From contig KV918772.1 in NCBI GenBank assembly GCA_002049455.2, positions 62,001 through 126,000 of the forward strand: DNA of 64,000 nt. The letters are read 5' to 3'. Shown here in pieces: positions 1 to 11,346 of the stretch; position 1 is the stretch's first letter, and the number at the start of each line of letters is the position of its first letter. The notes under the pieces are model-generated. The model was given only the letters and a program-made list of their open reading frames with translations, was not told the DNA's origin and did not search any database. The stretch comes from Porphyra umbilicalis (taxonomy: Eukaryota > Rhodophyta > Bangiophyceae > Bangiales > Bangiaceae). The translations under genes and the position numbers were made by a program.

Positions 1-1370
1 GGCAACCACTACCCCGCTACTTGGTGCGCACGGGCGTCGAAACGACACACGGCGGGTATCAGCCTCGCAATCAAAAAAATGCAAACAGTCACACGACGGT
101 CACCAGTCGTGCCGCGTGTCCAAGCAAGATGCTGCAACCAGCCACGGCTCCAGCGCCTGGACAGCCAATCGGGGAGCGATCGTACAACTCCAGGATGAAA
201 GCATGATGCAAGGCTGTCGTAGTCCGACTGGTGTGAGCACGGCTCAAAGAGCCCGCCTCCCGCGCCAATTAGCCGGGACGCGAGGATGTCATGCACCGCA
301 AAGTCGTCAGAAAATTCGCACTCTTCACCACTACGGCCTATTGTCAGAAAAACTGTAAAACTCCTCTAGTGTACTTGCTCTGGACACATCCATCCTAGCT
401 ATGCAAGTTTTGGAATACCGCACCTTCAGGAATACTCATCGTAATGCCGACACCCTGTCCCTATCGTCACCCATTCACAGGTCCCCCTCCCTGCTCCCCC
501 CGGCCTTATTGCTATCACCCCACCTACAACTAGCATGTACTGTACCTCTATCTGAACGTCCCCATCGTCCCCCTTTGTCCTGTAGCTGCTGTCTGGCAGG
601 CTTGCGACTGCCACCGGGTGAGAGGGGGGAGCGGAGGAAACCATAGAAGCAGATGATAGGTGCGGTGCAGAAAACGTAGAGGCGAACAAGCGGGGGGAGG
701 GAGAGGGGGAAAAAAAGAACGGCGACAGCAAGGGGAGGGGGAAAAGAAGGAAGGAGCGACCAGAAAAATGGGAGTTCTTGGAAATAAAACATGGGAGGTG
801 GAGTTGGTCGGCGGTGGAGTCGGAGGGCAACATTGTGGAGGACTGGGTGGCCATCATGCCTGATGCGAGGTGAAGCGATCATCATCAACAAAGGGACAAC
901 CGAACTAGGAGGAGGCCTTATCGGGGCCGAACAACCACATCTGCGTCCGATGTTGATTGGCCGAACGCGCGGGTCTGCGTTCGGTCGCATTATTGGCCTT
1001 GTTGGCCCAATAATCTGGAGCGTTTTATGGGGCATTGTTCGTGTTCGTATTGTAGAGTATTGTTTGAAGAAAGACTTACCGGAACAAGTCTTTATGACTG
1101 ACATCCTCTCTTAGATTTATTGTCAAGGCGAAGTACTACTCAGCCTAACAATTATCTGACAATTCGATATGTAAATCGTACCGACTAGTCAACTGAGCAT
1201 TCGTTCATGTCCTATCGGCATCGCACATTCCGGATTCCGGACAGGGTGTCTGTAGACCAGGGCAGGGACAAGAAGCAACGCAAGAAGGAACATTATCAAA
1301 ACGACACGCCTACGCAGAACGCAACTTGACCACCGCGGTCATTTTTTATCTCAACAAGCTCGAGCGGCAC
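1..1370. other. No gene recognised
   Basis: No reading frame here reads like a protein. Small hairpins lie at 961-984 and 988-1012 in an AT-richer patch (about 890-1130). They could belong to a short non-autonomous repeat, but no ends or target duplication were found. Confidence 0.4.
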
Positions 1371-2029
1371 TGGTTACATCTCGTCGTTCATCTTCGCCGG
1401 GGACAGGGTCCAGTCCAGCTCTTCGGCGCACATGGCCGCCCGCTCGGCCTTGATCATCTGCTCCGACACGCCCACATTGCTGTTGGCGACCGGAATGTTG
1501 GACGCTTTTGCGGTACGTGTCTCGCCCGCGCACACGGCGGTGTTCCTGTCTTTCGTTTTCCGGCGCTGCTCCTGTGGTGACGGGACAATGTCACGTAGCT
1601 TGGCCAGTTCAGCCCGCACGGCCCATGTCGGCCTGTCCCTAAGAACTACGCCTCGGTTGGGGTCGTACCGTCGGTGATCATGAGCCCGTCCACAGCTTTG
1701 TTCTTCTTTTGTAGGTAGTCGTGCAGGGCCAGGCAGTTGGCCGCCTAGAGCTTTCTGGGCCCGTCATTAGCGTATCCGGAGCGCCCGTACACATCAGGGA
1801 GCCGCATGGCCTTGCGAAGCCCCTCGAGCAGTTCGTGATGCATGGTGCAGCGAAGGCAGAAGCAAGAACGGAAAAGTAGGCAGACGAGCAGTCCCTGCAA
1901 TCGCAGGCGGGGAGGTCAAAGGCTGATATAAGTGAGCACCCTCGCACCTCTCGTGGTCCAGCTTCTTTCGAGCCGTCTGAGGTAGCGGCTGGCCGCGCTC
2001 CACATCACAGAAGACATCGATGCATAAGA

Positions 2030-2072
2030 CTCTATCACAATAAAAGAAAGAAGCAGTGTCACCGGAACGTAC
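2030..2072 (-). other. Short spliceosomal intron (candidate)
   Basis: The donor GTACGTTCC is almost the same as in the upstream intron. A TTCTTTCTTTTATTG tract precedes the acceptor GATAGAG. Removal of 43 nt keeps an open frame into the segment VFCDVERGQPLPQTARKKLD. Confidence 0.5.
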
Positions 2073-2657
2073 CAGGTAGAGGAGCCATTTCGAGCAGATA
2101 CAGACGACATTTGATGTAGCCGCCAGGTTGTTCCGTCGTCCCCTTGACGTACAGGATGCCGCCATTCAGCCTGATATCCTCGAAAGTATCGTTGGCGGCG
2201 TGCTGCATGGAGTGCCGGCCGTCGGTTGTCTTGAACCAGAACTCCTTGGACATCATGTCCCACTTTTCATCGTACTTCATGGTCACAAACGTCTTATGGC
2301 CATGCAGCCAACGTTTGCCGACCTTGGCCCGCGAGTGGTTGTGGTCGAGTTAAGCTTCAAGAGCCACCTTCGCCAGACGCGATCGCTAATGGCTAACGCC
2401 CGTCATAACGTTCTTTTGCAGCTGTAACTTGGCTAGTCCCGTCTTGGTGGTTTCCGTCACAGTCGCAGGAAGGAGATACTCAATTGTCATCATGGCCCGC
2501 GCTTCATCGTCCGTGATGGGATGGGACGTAAAAATACGGCCATCAACACGCACGGCCACGTTGGTTACGTCATCCCCGCTACCAAACATATGCCGGGGCA
2601 AGCGGGCGTTGATGAAGTTTTGCACCAGCTGGTCGTCGAAACTGCTCTGTTCACAGT

Positions 2658-2713
2658 CTAGCAGTCAACAACAGAGGACGAAAAAAAATATAAGCGAGCG
2701 AAGACGAACGTAC
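2658..2713 (-). other. Short spliceosomal intron (candidate)
   Basis: The donor is GTACGTTCG after a phase-1 codon. A pyrimidine-rich stretch follows and the intron ends in GCTAG. Removing 56 nt joins two frames that both read as protein. Confidence 0.55.
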
Positions 2714-3340
2714 GCCGCACAGGCTTGTTCCAAGACGGGGGAGACGTCGCCTCCGCGGGCGCGGAGCGCTTGTGCAGGGACGTGGGAGCCCCGTCAGCGA
2801 CATGCGTAGGATTCACAGTCGACCCTGCAGGCGCGATGCCCCCGGAAGGCCCACCAAAAGCGGGCCACATGCCAAGAAGCGGGGGAGCGGCCACGGATGC
2901 ATTGGCAGGCAGGGAGCTCAATGTTCGGAAATCGAGAAGGCCGGGGATGGTGCCGCCCACGTTGAAGGAGCCTGCCGGTCCCATTCTCTGAGGGGCTTGC
3001 GGGGCCACCGTCCCTCAGGACAGTGTGGTGCCGATGAGCATACCGCCAGGGCTCAAGAAGTCGCTGGGGGTACCCATGTAGGGCAACCCGGGAAGACCAT
3101 TGGCCTGCATGGTCGGGTTGAAGAAGTTGCCGAGCGACGCAGGCCCAAGTCGACGGTGGGAGCGTAAGAGCCACCAGCGCCGTTTGGCCGCAGTAGTATG
3201 GGCGTGAATTCTGTGGAAGCCTGCGCAGCGCCGCCGTTGGCGCCGTTCTTACAATCACCGGAAGTCAGGCTCACCAGTCGCACATGTACGGCGTCAATCA
3301 CCACCAACCTCAGCGCGCGCGCCATTCTTCCCTCCACCAC

Positions 3341-4040
3341 AGACGAGGCAAAGGACCCGCGCGGATGCTCTGCACGGCGGCACAGAGCGCCAACGCCAAC
3401 ACAAGCGCCGTTCTCTCGTCAAGAGCGCTCAAGGCAACGGACACCCGAGGAAACGGGCACCGGTCGGAGGTTGCTTCTCCGAAGACGCCCGAACGTGCGT
3501 TGCGCAACACCTTCAGTCACCGCGTCGCACGCAATGCCACAAAATATGGCGCGCCACAGCGCGGTACCTTTCCCCCCCCCATCCCCTCAGAGGCTGCCGG
3601 GGGTGCCTCCCTCTGCCCTCCCCCCTCCTCCCCCCCCCAGTGTGTTGCGGCACCTCGTTACACCACGGACGGCGCCGAATTTTGCTCGACCCTTTGGTGC
3701 GTCGCAGGGCCAGAAAAGGCGCGCAACAAGCGCGGCTCATCACTGGTGACATAGTGGCTGCCTTTGTGTTTCCAGATTCAACCTGACTCATCCCTATGGG
3801 AACAGAACCGGAATAAAACCAGGATTGCCGTGGCAGGCACAGGCCAGCCTTGAAGGGTCTGAACCGGAAAAAAACCGGGATCGGCGGTCTTTGATTGCCT
3901 CACAATCGCCGAGAGAAGCATGATCCATGGGAAGGATCGCCGTCCTCACAGCAGCTCCATATATACGCGCAGGTTCCAGGCGATTGATATTGCTTTGTCT
4001 GGTTTTTTTTCTTCTATTTTTTTTTCTTCCTACATACCAC
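3341..4040. other. Non-coding, short direct repeat
   Basis: No convincing gene. A 27-base motif beginning GAACCGGAA is present twice, near 3805 and 3862. Poly-C and poly-T runs occur near 3570-3640 and 4007-4025. Confidence 0.4.
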
Positions 4041-4484
4041 TTAGTCTAGCTCGTTCAATCTATCTAGCTGCTGCGGCGCCAGCTTTTGCTCCGCCGTCCC
4101 CTGCTCGGGAGGCGCGTCTCTGTCGGCCCCCACGGTGCCGCTGCCGTCTTCCGTCTCGGTACCTGGGGTCCCGGCGTCGTCACTGGCAGCGACGGGCCCT
4201 TGTTGCCGACGCGGCCGGCGGTTCAGCAGTGCGCGTGACAAGATCGCGCACGCCCTCCAGCTAAACTCGCAAACGGCCAGGCAGGGCTCGCGCTCTCCTA
4301 GGTAGACCACCGCGCTGCGCTGTCTGTCGCTGTCTTGTTGACAAAGCGGTAGCGTGCAGCCCAGGATCTTGTCAATAGAAAAAGCGAGGCACTTCCGCAA
4401 GCGCTTGTGGTCCTCCTGCGTCATCCCGAGTAGCCCCTTCTTGAAGATACTGATAATGGCAATCGTCGCGTCTGGCGGCGGCAC
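4041..4484 (-). CDS. Hypothetical protein, partial
   Basis: This 147-codon minus-strand frame has a believable composition. A helical segment (ATIAIISIFKKGLLGMTQED, then basic RLRK) leads to a Cys-containing middle and an acidic, Gln/Pro-rich tail that ends RLNELD. The N-terminus probably continues upstream through a Pro/Ala-rich tract whose frame I could not follow; an ATG at 5082 opens another open stretch on this strand. No family is recognised. The ORF may be only the last exon of a gene, or chance coding in GC-rich DNA. Confidence 0.35.
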   Translation of the reverse strand: MPPPDATIAIISIFKKGLLGMTQEDHKRLRKCLAFSIDKILGCTLPLCQQDSDRQRSAVVYLGEREPCLAVCEFSWRACAILSRALLNRRPRRQQGPVAASDDAGTPGTETEDGSGTVGADRDAPPEQGTAEQKLAPQQLDRLNELD

Positions 4485-5082
4485 GGGACGGTCCCCGCCC
4501 AGGTAGCTGCCACCCCGCCCGTTCTTGCGGCGGCGCGCCTCCGGTACTCCGACCCGTGGAGTGACAGGCGGGGCGGAAGGGGGGAGGCTGGCGCCAAGCG
4601 GAGCGGGGGGGGGTGAAGGACCAAAAGCCGGAGGCGACGGAAGGGAAGCGTTGGGGGGGGGGAGGGGGGGGGCGGAGGCAAGTTGGCCGGCATCCGGCGT
4701 GGCGCCGAGGCAGCGGCCAAGGGCGGAAAAGCGTGGAGGGGGGGGGCGAAGGGGCCCGTGGAAGACCGACCTGCGTCAAATCCGACGCCGAGGCAGCCAC
4801 CGAGAGGAGGGTAGCCCGTCAGGGCGGGGGGGGCGGCACTCCGGCACCCGCTGAGGGCGTGCCAGCCACCCCTGCGTCGTCGCCGAGGACCGGCTGCCTA
4901 CCGCGTGCAGCTTGGCCGACACGAGGGCGCGGGGCAGACGAGTCCGTCGGCGCATGAGATGCACGCCGACGCGATGAACGACGCCTGGGATCCCCTAACG
5001 CGGGAGGCGCCTCCTGCAAGGATGCCTCACTCCCCGCACACGGCAGGGTCGCGGAAGCGCGCCGTAAGGCAGTGGCCACCAT

Positions 5083-6500
5083 GACAGCGGCGGCTTTTAA
5101 CCACCTCAGAAAATGAAGACCAAATATAAACAACACGCAAGCCTCCCCGTTCTCAAAAGAAAAGCCACCGTAAGGAAAGCACTGAGTCAAATATCTTGCC
5201 GGTATGGGACAAAACACATACATGCATATCTCGTGGCCAAAGCGGGAGGAACACGTCTGTTTGACAATCTGCAGACCCGTTCTTCGGCAAGCACATACCA
5301 AGAGGACTCCTCGACTCCTCGTCCGATCGGGTCGCGACTGACGGCGTCCGCTTCCAGGAAGCCATGATGAAGCGGAGTGGGAGGCGTACGCAGTGCAATA
5401 CGCAGCTTCAATAAAACCGCGCCGTGTTCGAACGTCATGCTCAACGCCGCTGTAAGCCCTCCTGCTGTAAAAAAGCAAAATTCAAGAAACCAGGTATTGC
5501 CAGGGTTCGAACCCGCGACTCCCGGACGCGACCCGAAGGTCACGCCTAATGAGAGTGGGTGCCTACTTCCTACTAGGGTACCTATGCTAATTCCTCGCGG
5601 TTTGGTGACCGCTGGTGCATTCGACACTTGTACCCGAGCGATTTTGAGTGAAAGTTTTGCGATTTCACATTTTTTGTTCTTGCGCTTCTGATGCTTTGAT
5701 TTGCGTGGGCTTTGCTTTGATCCCTGATGGTTTCATTTGGTGAGCGTTTTGATTTGGAGTGTTGGCGGGCGCGTGCGCGGGCGAGCTGCTTGGGCTGCGT
5801 GGTGGGCTTGAGTGCTCCGACTTGGACTACTTGAGGAGTGCCCTTAATGGGAAGAGGGGCGCTTTGGAGAGATAACCAACAAAGCGCGTTCGCACACATA
5901 CACACAAGCTCAAGCCACTCAACCACTTCACCGTGGTCCCCCCTCCCCTATTACCACTGCGTTTTGAACAAGCCGCACGAGGACGAGCAACAGATGATGA
6001 CACGGTGGGCGATGAAGACAGCTGTTGACGACGGCGGTCGCCGGAGCAGCAGCGAACAGCGTGACAGCACAAAACCTGGCTCCCAGATATACGTACAACA
6101 ATGAAATTTTACCAAGTAGAACTTGGGTGCACCGTTTCAAGCAGGAGCACTACACCACCTTAGCCGTGCGGCCTCTTCTACAGCACATTTCTGTCCGGTC
6201 TATCATCCTCCTTCCCGAGAATGCTAGCAACATAGAACGGGGGTGGGGCGCCTCAGTACCCAAGCCAGTGCAGAGAACCCCCCGGGCAACTATTCAGAAC
6301 TAAGCACCTCCCTCGTGTACAAGACAACGTGCCGCTCCCTCACAAAAAAGAGTTCCCACGACGGCATCAATGGACGTCATATTTACATAGCGCATGGCAC
6401 CGCCGAGACTAGAAAAGCACTCTGTGTCCCGGCGCTTCTCTGGCTGCCCATACGACCCCGGGCGGTCGGCCGACGACCGCACGAACTCGATATAGGCGAA
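5083..6500. other. No gene recognised apart from a tRNA-like arm
   Basis: Open frames here are short and disagree between strands. The only structured signal is the tRNA-like sequence near 5500-5590, listed separately. Confidence 0.35.
5500..5592 (-). other. tRNA-like sequence (T-arm and hairpin), not a normal tRNA
   Basis: On the minus strand a GGGTTCGAACCC B-box/T-arm is preceded by a GACCTTCGGGTC hairpin like a long variable arm, and further upstream by TAGTAGGAAGTAGG, which resembles an A box. The acceptor and anticodon stems do not pair properly. A tRNA pseudogene or a tRNA-derived SINE head fits better than a working tRNA. Confidence 0.25.
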
Positions 6501-6572
6501 TGTCTTGAGCTCGCCGGCAACAAAGATCACAGCGAAGTGGTGTACGGCCCCATACACGTTCACAGGGACACG

Positions 6573-8660
6573 CTACTGCCTCCGCCCGCGTGCTGTCGTC
6601 TGCAGCACGTGCGACCTGACGCGAACGAGGCGGTCCCGCCTCCGATACCCCGCTTCCTGCGACGAGGAGACAGTCCCGGCAACGTGGCCATTTGCAAGCC
6701 GCGCTCGAAAGTTCTTCTTGGCAAATATGTGAGGAGGCACTTCGGCGACTCCTTCCACGACTAGAACTGCTTTCACCCGAGCGAGCTCTGCGCTAATCAA
6801 AGCAGCAGCAACTTGCCGAGGAGGAAGCAGATTCACGTTCGGCTCCTTGGACACCGTCAAAGTGCCAACCGGATCTTTACTGTCCCTTCGGCGAGGTTTC
6901 CCGGTTGCTTCCACCCAGGCGTCCGCAACGTGCGCATCGGCGAAGCTAGTGACCAACTCTGCCGAGTACTTCGAAGATACGGCAGTTGTCAGAGCCTCCT
7001 GAGGGAAGCGCCTAGACCGAATGAGACTTGTAAGTGTGCCGATAAGACCCTCTGCTGGAAACTGCCAAAACGACCAGGCAAGGGCACATGAACGTAGGTT
7101 TGCAGTCACGTCCAGCAGAGCCGCAACAATCGGCCGACAAAGGCGCAGCCGCTCCACTTTGCCGGCGTACACATTCGTGTAAAAAGCGTGGCAAAAATGC
7201 TTGAGAAGCTTGTCGGCCGCCTTAAGCTCATCCTCCGGCAGGGAGCTCGGTTTGAAACGCGGGCGCCCAGCTTGACCAAGATACATAATCATCTTGAAAA
7301 TTTCATCAGGAATTCTGTCGGCAAGGACGACTTCTCCAACGCTCAAAGGAAAGTACATACAATCGACTGCCTTGTAGGAGCCCGAATACTTGTCAATATT
7401 TCGCAAAGACCGCGCTTGGCCGAGCGAGACGGTGGGGCGCCCAGCCTTGATCTCGCGGCCGCTAGATTCGCAAACAGACATTGGGATGAGGCATGGCTGG
7501 TCTTCGCCAAGCTTCTCGTTCTCTACAGCGAACAGCTCCCACAACCTGGGCACCACGTTGCAGAGTAGTACGTGCATAGTATCATATGGCAAAAGGTCGG
7601 TCCCAAGTCCTCAGAGGTACTTCAGAGCAGGGTAGCGAGCCTTGTCCGCCGGGCTTGGCCAGATGAAAATCCCGTTCCCCTTGAAGCCTTATTTCTGGGC
7701 CAAGTTCCAAACCGCAGCCTTGCTCTTCCCCGCTGCGCGAGCGTACTCGACCTTGGCGACGCCTGCGATGATGGCTTCCGCCATCCGGCACGGCGTTGCG
7801 TCTCCTCTGACATCGAACCGAGGCCGCTTGGATGGGGGAGGGTCATCGGGGGCGTATGGGGCGTAGCAGTACCGGCGCTTCAGTTCGACTGCGGCAAAAA
7901 TTCGAAACCGTCCGCCGTACTCGCCATTGCTGCCAACTGCTATGAGTAGCTTTTCACCACCAGGCATGTCCGTGGTCAACTGCCCGACGAATGCGTGCAC
8001 AACGTGAGGGTCAGTGAACCCTGCCACGGTTAGATTTGACACCCTGGCCGCCAGCTCGTTCATCTCTTCAGCGATCGGGTGCAGGAACGAGTCCAAGTCC
8101 GCGGGTTTCCCCGGCCTCGGAGTGATTCCAAGGATTGGATGTGACACAATTTGGACTGTTGTGCTCGGGTGGACGGTAAGTATGGTCGCAATAATCGGCC
8201 AACCTTCGAAACCGCGCTGCCTCCAGGCTTGAAAACCGTTCGTGGAGATGCTCAGCGCGATAGACGTGTTTTTTGAGAAGTACCCCTGTGCGTACATTTT
8301 GCGGAAGGTGGTCCCGTCAAACCAGTCTCGGACGTCTTTCGGTGGGCCATCTGCGGCTGCTTGGCGTTCCTCGTTCATAGCTGAGACCATACCCGCCCCA
8401 ATATCTGGGACAGCAAGCATCATGCTCAGCCAGGGAAGCAGCGGCCAATAGGTGGTCTTCTTTGCGGACCGCCCATCCGCGCGGTAGGACCCCCTTGATT
8501 TGCAGCCCGGACGGCATGCCCAGCCTTGGCACGGCGGAAGCGGAGGCCGCACGCCATTCTCTGGTGTTCGAACCACGTGGTGCGGGACACCATTGAGGAA
8601 CCCCTCAGCACCTCGCCACAGCAAAGAGGGCAATCGCATTCCCGCATATCAGTCAGGTTG
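6573..8660 (-). pseudogene. Tnp2-type transposase (CACTA/EnSpm-like), broken
   Basis: This is the transposase of a CACTA-like cut-and-paste element. The N-terminal zinc finger lies near 8550-8645 (CDCPLCCGEV, then H and C). The catalytic region carries the Tnp2 signatures LSISTNGFQAWRQRGFEGWP, ITPRPGKPADLDSFLHPIAE and LPYDTMHVLLCNVVPRLWEL. The body, from 8500 to 6573, is in one frame but contains stops at 7689-7691 (TAA) and 7611-7613 (TGA). The zinc finger is in another frame, so an indel or small intron lies near 8450-8550. The usual catalytic DG motif reads NG here. TIRs with CACTA ends were not found. The copy looks dead. Confidence 0.75.
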
Positions 8661-8922
8661 ACTGGATGAGAAGGGGGACACCCCGAAGAAGACGTTGGCC
8701 TGGGCAAAAATCCCCAAATAGGTGGAGGGGGCTGGCGGTGATGAAGGTTATGGCGGGGGAAGGGGTGGCGCGGGGAAGCGGGGGGCTGAGCAAGGAGGCG
8801 TGGTCGAAATGGGGAGGAGGGAGAAGCTGTTCGAGCCCAACAAACGCTGCCCAGAAGTAGAGCGCTGAGCTGCAAAGATCCCTTTTTATGGAAGCTCACG
8901 CCATCTGATTGGATGCTGCTAC
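8661..8922. other. Intergenic, between divergent genes
   Basis: G-rich stretch upstream of the transposase relic and of the plus-strand gene piece that starts near 8923. Nothing specific is visible. Confidence 0.3.
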
Positions 8923-9890
8923 GTGTTTCTAGATCCATCCAGAAGCCCATTCCAGAATGATCGAGAGGACCAGTCAGAGCCCCGCTTGAATTCGCAATCG
9001 GGATCAATGGGTCTTGAAGCGACCGGAAGTGTCAGGATCAGCGTCACCCGGGGGGTGAAGGACAAGGATCCCGGTTTTATGCCGCTTCCGATCCGAGGAT
9101 CACGTTATTATTCCGGTCTCGTTTACTCGCTCCTGCTCCACGTCGACATGAAACATGAGACGATGCGAGCCTCGTACGTTCGGGCGGCCATGCTCTCGGC
9201 GGTGCCTGCAGCGACACTTGAATTTCTCATAGCGAGAGAGCTGGGCGAGACCATTTCCGGCATGGCGGCGGACCCTAAAACGCGGGCGGACGTCGGCACA
9301 ATGTTGGCCGGCGATGGCATCCGAGCTGCTAACCCCTATGTGGCACGATGTGTCCGCGCCTGGCGTCACTGCGCCGCCCTCTTGGTCATTCAGCTTGTGC
9401 GAAAGGCCGACGTCACGCCCAACGTCTTCCGTGATTGGACGCGTTTGGAGAACGCCAATGAAGCAAAGGGGCGGGTGGTGCTTATGTTCATGCTGCAGCA
9501 CGCCCGCGTGACCGAAAAACCGTGACGGCTGCGCCGCTCTCTACAAGCACGTCGTCTTTAAAGTCGTAAATAGACAGATGCAAGGCGTTACGGCGCGCAT
9601 GCTCAACGCTAAGGCCCCTGATCTGAGCGTCAACAGCGCTCAGGGCAGCGCTTTCTTCGCCTTCAACCTGTCGCACATGGTGAGTGCGGATGGCGCGCCC
9701 CATGAGCGGGTTGAGAAGCGCAAGAATTGCTTTAAGCAGCGGCTGTGCTTGGTCGTTGTCGCGTCAAGGGTGCTGCGGGCCTTTGTTTCGTCGTCGCACA
9801 ACTTCAGCCTGGCCTGTCGTGTGGGCTTTGCGCACACGGTGCGGTCTAAGATTTCGAACCCCGTCTTCCCCTGGTGTACTCGTTGCTAGT
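8923..9890 (+). pseudogene. Gene piece of unknown function, at least two exons
   Basis: The frame 8923-9525 reads as a helical protein with motifs SYVRAAMLSAVPAATLEFL, TRADVGTMLAGDGIRAAN and NVFRDWTRLENANEAKGRVV. Just after its stop another frame continues with ALYKHVVFKVVNRQMQGVT and reaches a strong donor, GTGAGTG, at 9680. A fitting acceptor (CTTCAG) ends at 9807. The one-base offset near 9520 is either an indel or an unseen intron. No family is recognised. It lies back to back with the Tnp2 relic and could be that element's second gene. Confidence 0.4.
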
Positions 9891-10474
9891 TTGACTAAGG
9901 TGCAATGGGGCTCCCTTCTGGTCCCTGAGCGTGGCGCCTGTTCCTTCCGTCGTCGAGCGAGCGGGTGTCGCTCGACCTGGGGATCCAGCTGATGAGCAAG
10001 GAAGATCAGGACGTCTAGGAGGGGGTGTAGGATTCCTGGCGCGGGTTGGGACAATCGTGACGGGGGTGCAATCCGTGCAAGTGAAGAACAATATTGAGGT
10101 AAGTGATCTGATTGCAGCAGGTGCTCTCCACTATAGATGACATGAAGGACTCCACTTGAGCAGGGAAGGACACAGGTGGAGCTCCCTCATGCTACTGCAA
10201 CGGAACTCGGTTGGTACTCATTGACCACGCATAGGAAGGCTTGATGGATCCGCATTAGAGTGGCACATTCGCTATCGCATGTGAGTGATCGATACTCCAA
10301 CTTAACTGCCGCTTAAACTACTGCCTTCGAATAGGGAAGAACGGCTCCAATCCGCACCGTGGCCGAAAGCGAACGACTGGACCCAGTTTCGTTCGTCTTA
10401 CCCGTCCGTAACCGTCACAGTGGGCCGCCACATTCACGACCATTGCGAAGAGTCGCTTCCTCCACAAGGGCCGC
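9891..10474. other. No gene recognised
   Basis: No protein-like frame, and no repeat or RNA structure that I can support. Confidence 0.35.
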
Positions 10475-10586
10475 CGCCTCGGGCAACCACCGCCTCGGGC
10501 AACCGCCACCTCGGGCAGCCGCCGCCTCAGGCAGCCACCGCCTCGGGCAGACGCCGCCTCGGGTAGCCACTGCCTCGGAAACCCGC
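10475..10586. repeat. 16-bp minisatellite, 7 copies
   Basis: Seven head-to-tail units close to CGCCTCGGGCAACCAC, with 0-4 differences per unit in most of them. The unit length is not a multiple of three, so the long open frames across it are not evidence of coding. Confidence 0.85.
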
Positions 10587-10752
10587 TGTTTTTCTGCTTT
10601 GCAGTGCAGAGCGCGGCGCCGCCACTCGGCGGCCTTCCACTTCCGTGACGCTCCGATCCTCTCCCTCGAATGAGGGCGGCTGCACCTCGAAACGTGGCAG
10701 GTAGGCGCGGCACACCCATCTCGGATTTTCGGGTCTGGACGAAGTTGCAGCA

Positions 10753-11000
10753 ATGGGTTACAAGCAGCGCCGCCGCAGCACACCCATCGCCTCACCACTT
10801 CGTCAAAAAAGTCAACATTGTCGGCATTTGTTTCCCTTGCGGACCAACCTCAAGAATCACCGCCAGGCTTGCTACCAGAACATGGCCTTTCTCCAAGACG
10901 ACGATTTAACAACACCACCACCGTCTTCACCTTCCTGTGTGCCGCCAACTCCTCTGCCGCCGCCTGTTCTTGAATTGGTAAACTCACGGGCCCTGCTCAA
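10753..11000 (+). pseudogene. Zinc-finger-like fragment
   Basis: Two overlapping frames together carry the elements of a C2HC finger: CFPCG in one, and NLKNHRQACYQNM in the other. A Pro-rich linker follows. Because the halves are in different frames, the fragment is probably broken. It may be the N-terminal DNA-binding part of the Plavaka-type transposase that starts about 350 bases downstream. Confidence 0.3.
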
Positions 11001-11346
11001 TGGACTCCTGCCCGTCGATGATCTGCGGCGCGCCGCCCCAATGATTTCTGGGTCTCGGTGGTCGGGGGGCCCGCACAGGGCCGGTATTGGCCTGATCGGT
11101 TGCGCTTTCACCAATGGTTGTGAAGACTAGGCGGAAAAGCCGTCGGTGATCCTCTTCTAAGCCACTCCTGCCTAATACCACCGCCGCATCTCTTCTGTCC
11201 CAGAAGAGCATTTTCTGTGGTTGTGTAGCCGTCGAGAGACTGCGCCCCCCTCCTCCGTCAATATACAGTCGCCGAAGCCGGTCTGCCACACGCTAGCGAC
11301 GCGCAACCATGACTACAACCGATTTTAAGGAGATTTAGAGCGTACG

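Larger units (their letters stand above)
1371..3190 (-). pseudogene. Decayed multi-exon gene, function unknown
   Basis: On the minus strand several adjacent stretches read like one protein. A Pro/Gly-rich N-terminal part (about 3170-2714) is followed by a globular part with motifs such as QNFINARLPRHMFGSGDDV, KYDEKWDMMSKEFWFKTTDG and HHELLEGLRKAMRLPDVYG. A charged C-terminus ends in KMNDEM near 1374. Two clean GT-AG introns can be placed at 2658-2713 (56 nt) and 2030-2072 (43 nt). Both start GTACGTTC and both preserve the reading frame. A few in-frame interruptions remain, so the copy is probably dead, unless some are undetected introns. The family is not recognised; it could be a host gene or the second gene of a mobile element. 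The start codon is not fixed. Confidence 0.5.

Noticed and set aside
331-372. CACTAC...TAGTG-like words as ends of the Tnp2 element
   Set aside because: The inner bases do not pair with any candidate end on the other side of the transposase (tested by eye at 6149, 15506 and 3762).
6573-9000. Stop-codon reassignment (alternative genetic code) to explain in-frame stops
   Set aside because: All three stop codons appear inside decayed frames, while the copia, gypsy and orphan frames end normally at TAA, TAG and TGA. Decay is simpler.
10475-10586. CRISPR-like array
   Set aside because: Units abut without spacers, and the genome is eukaryotic.
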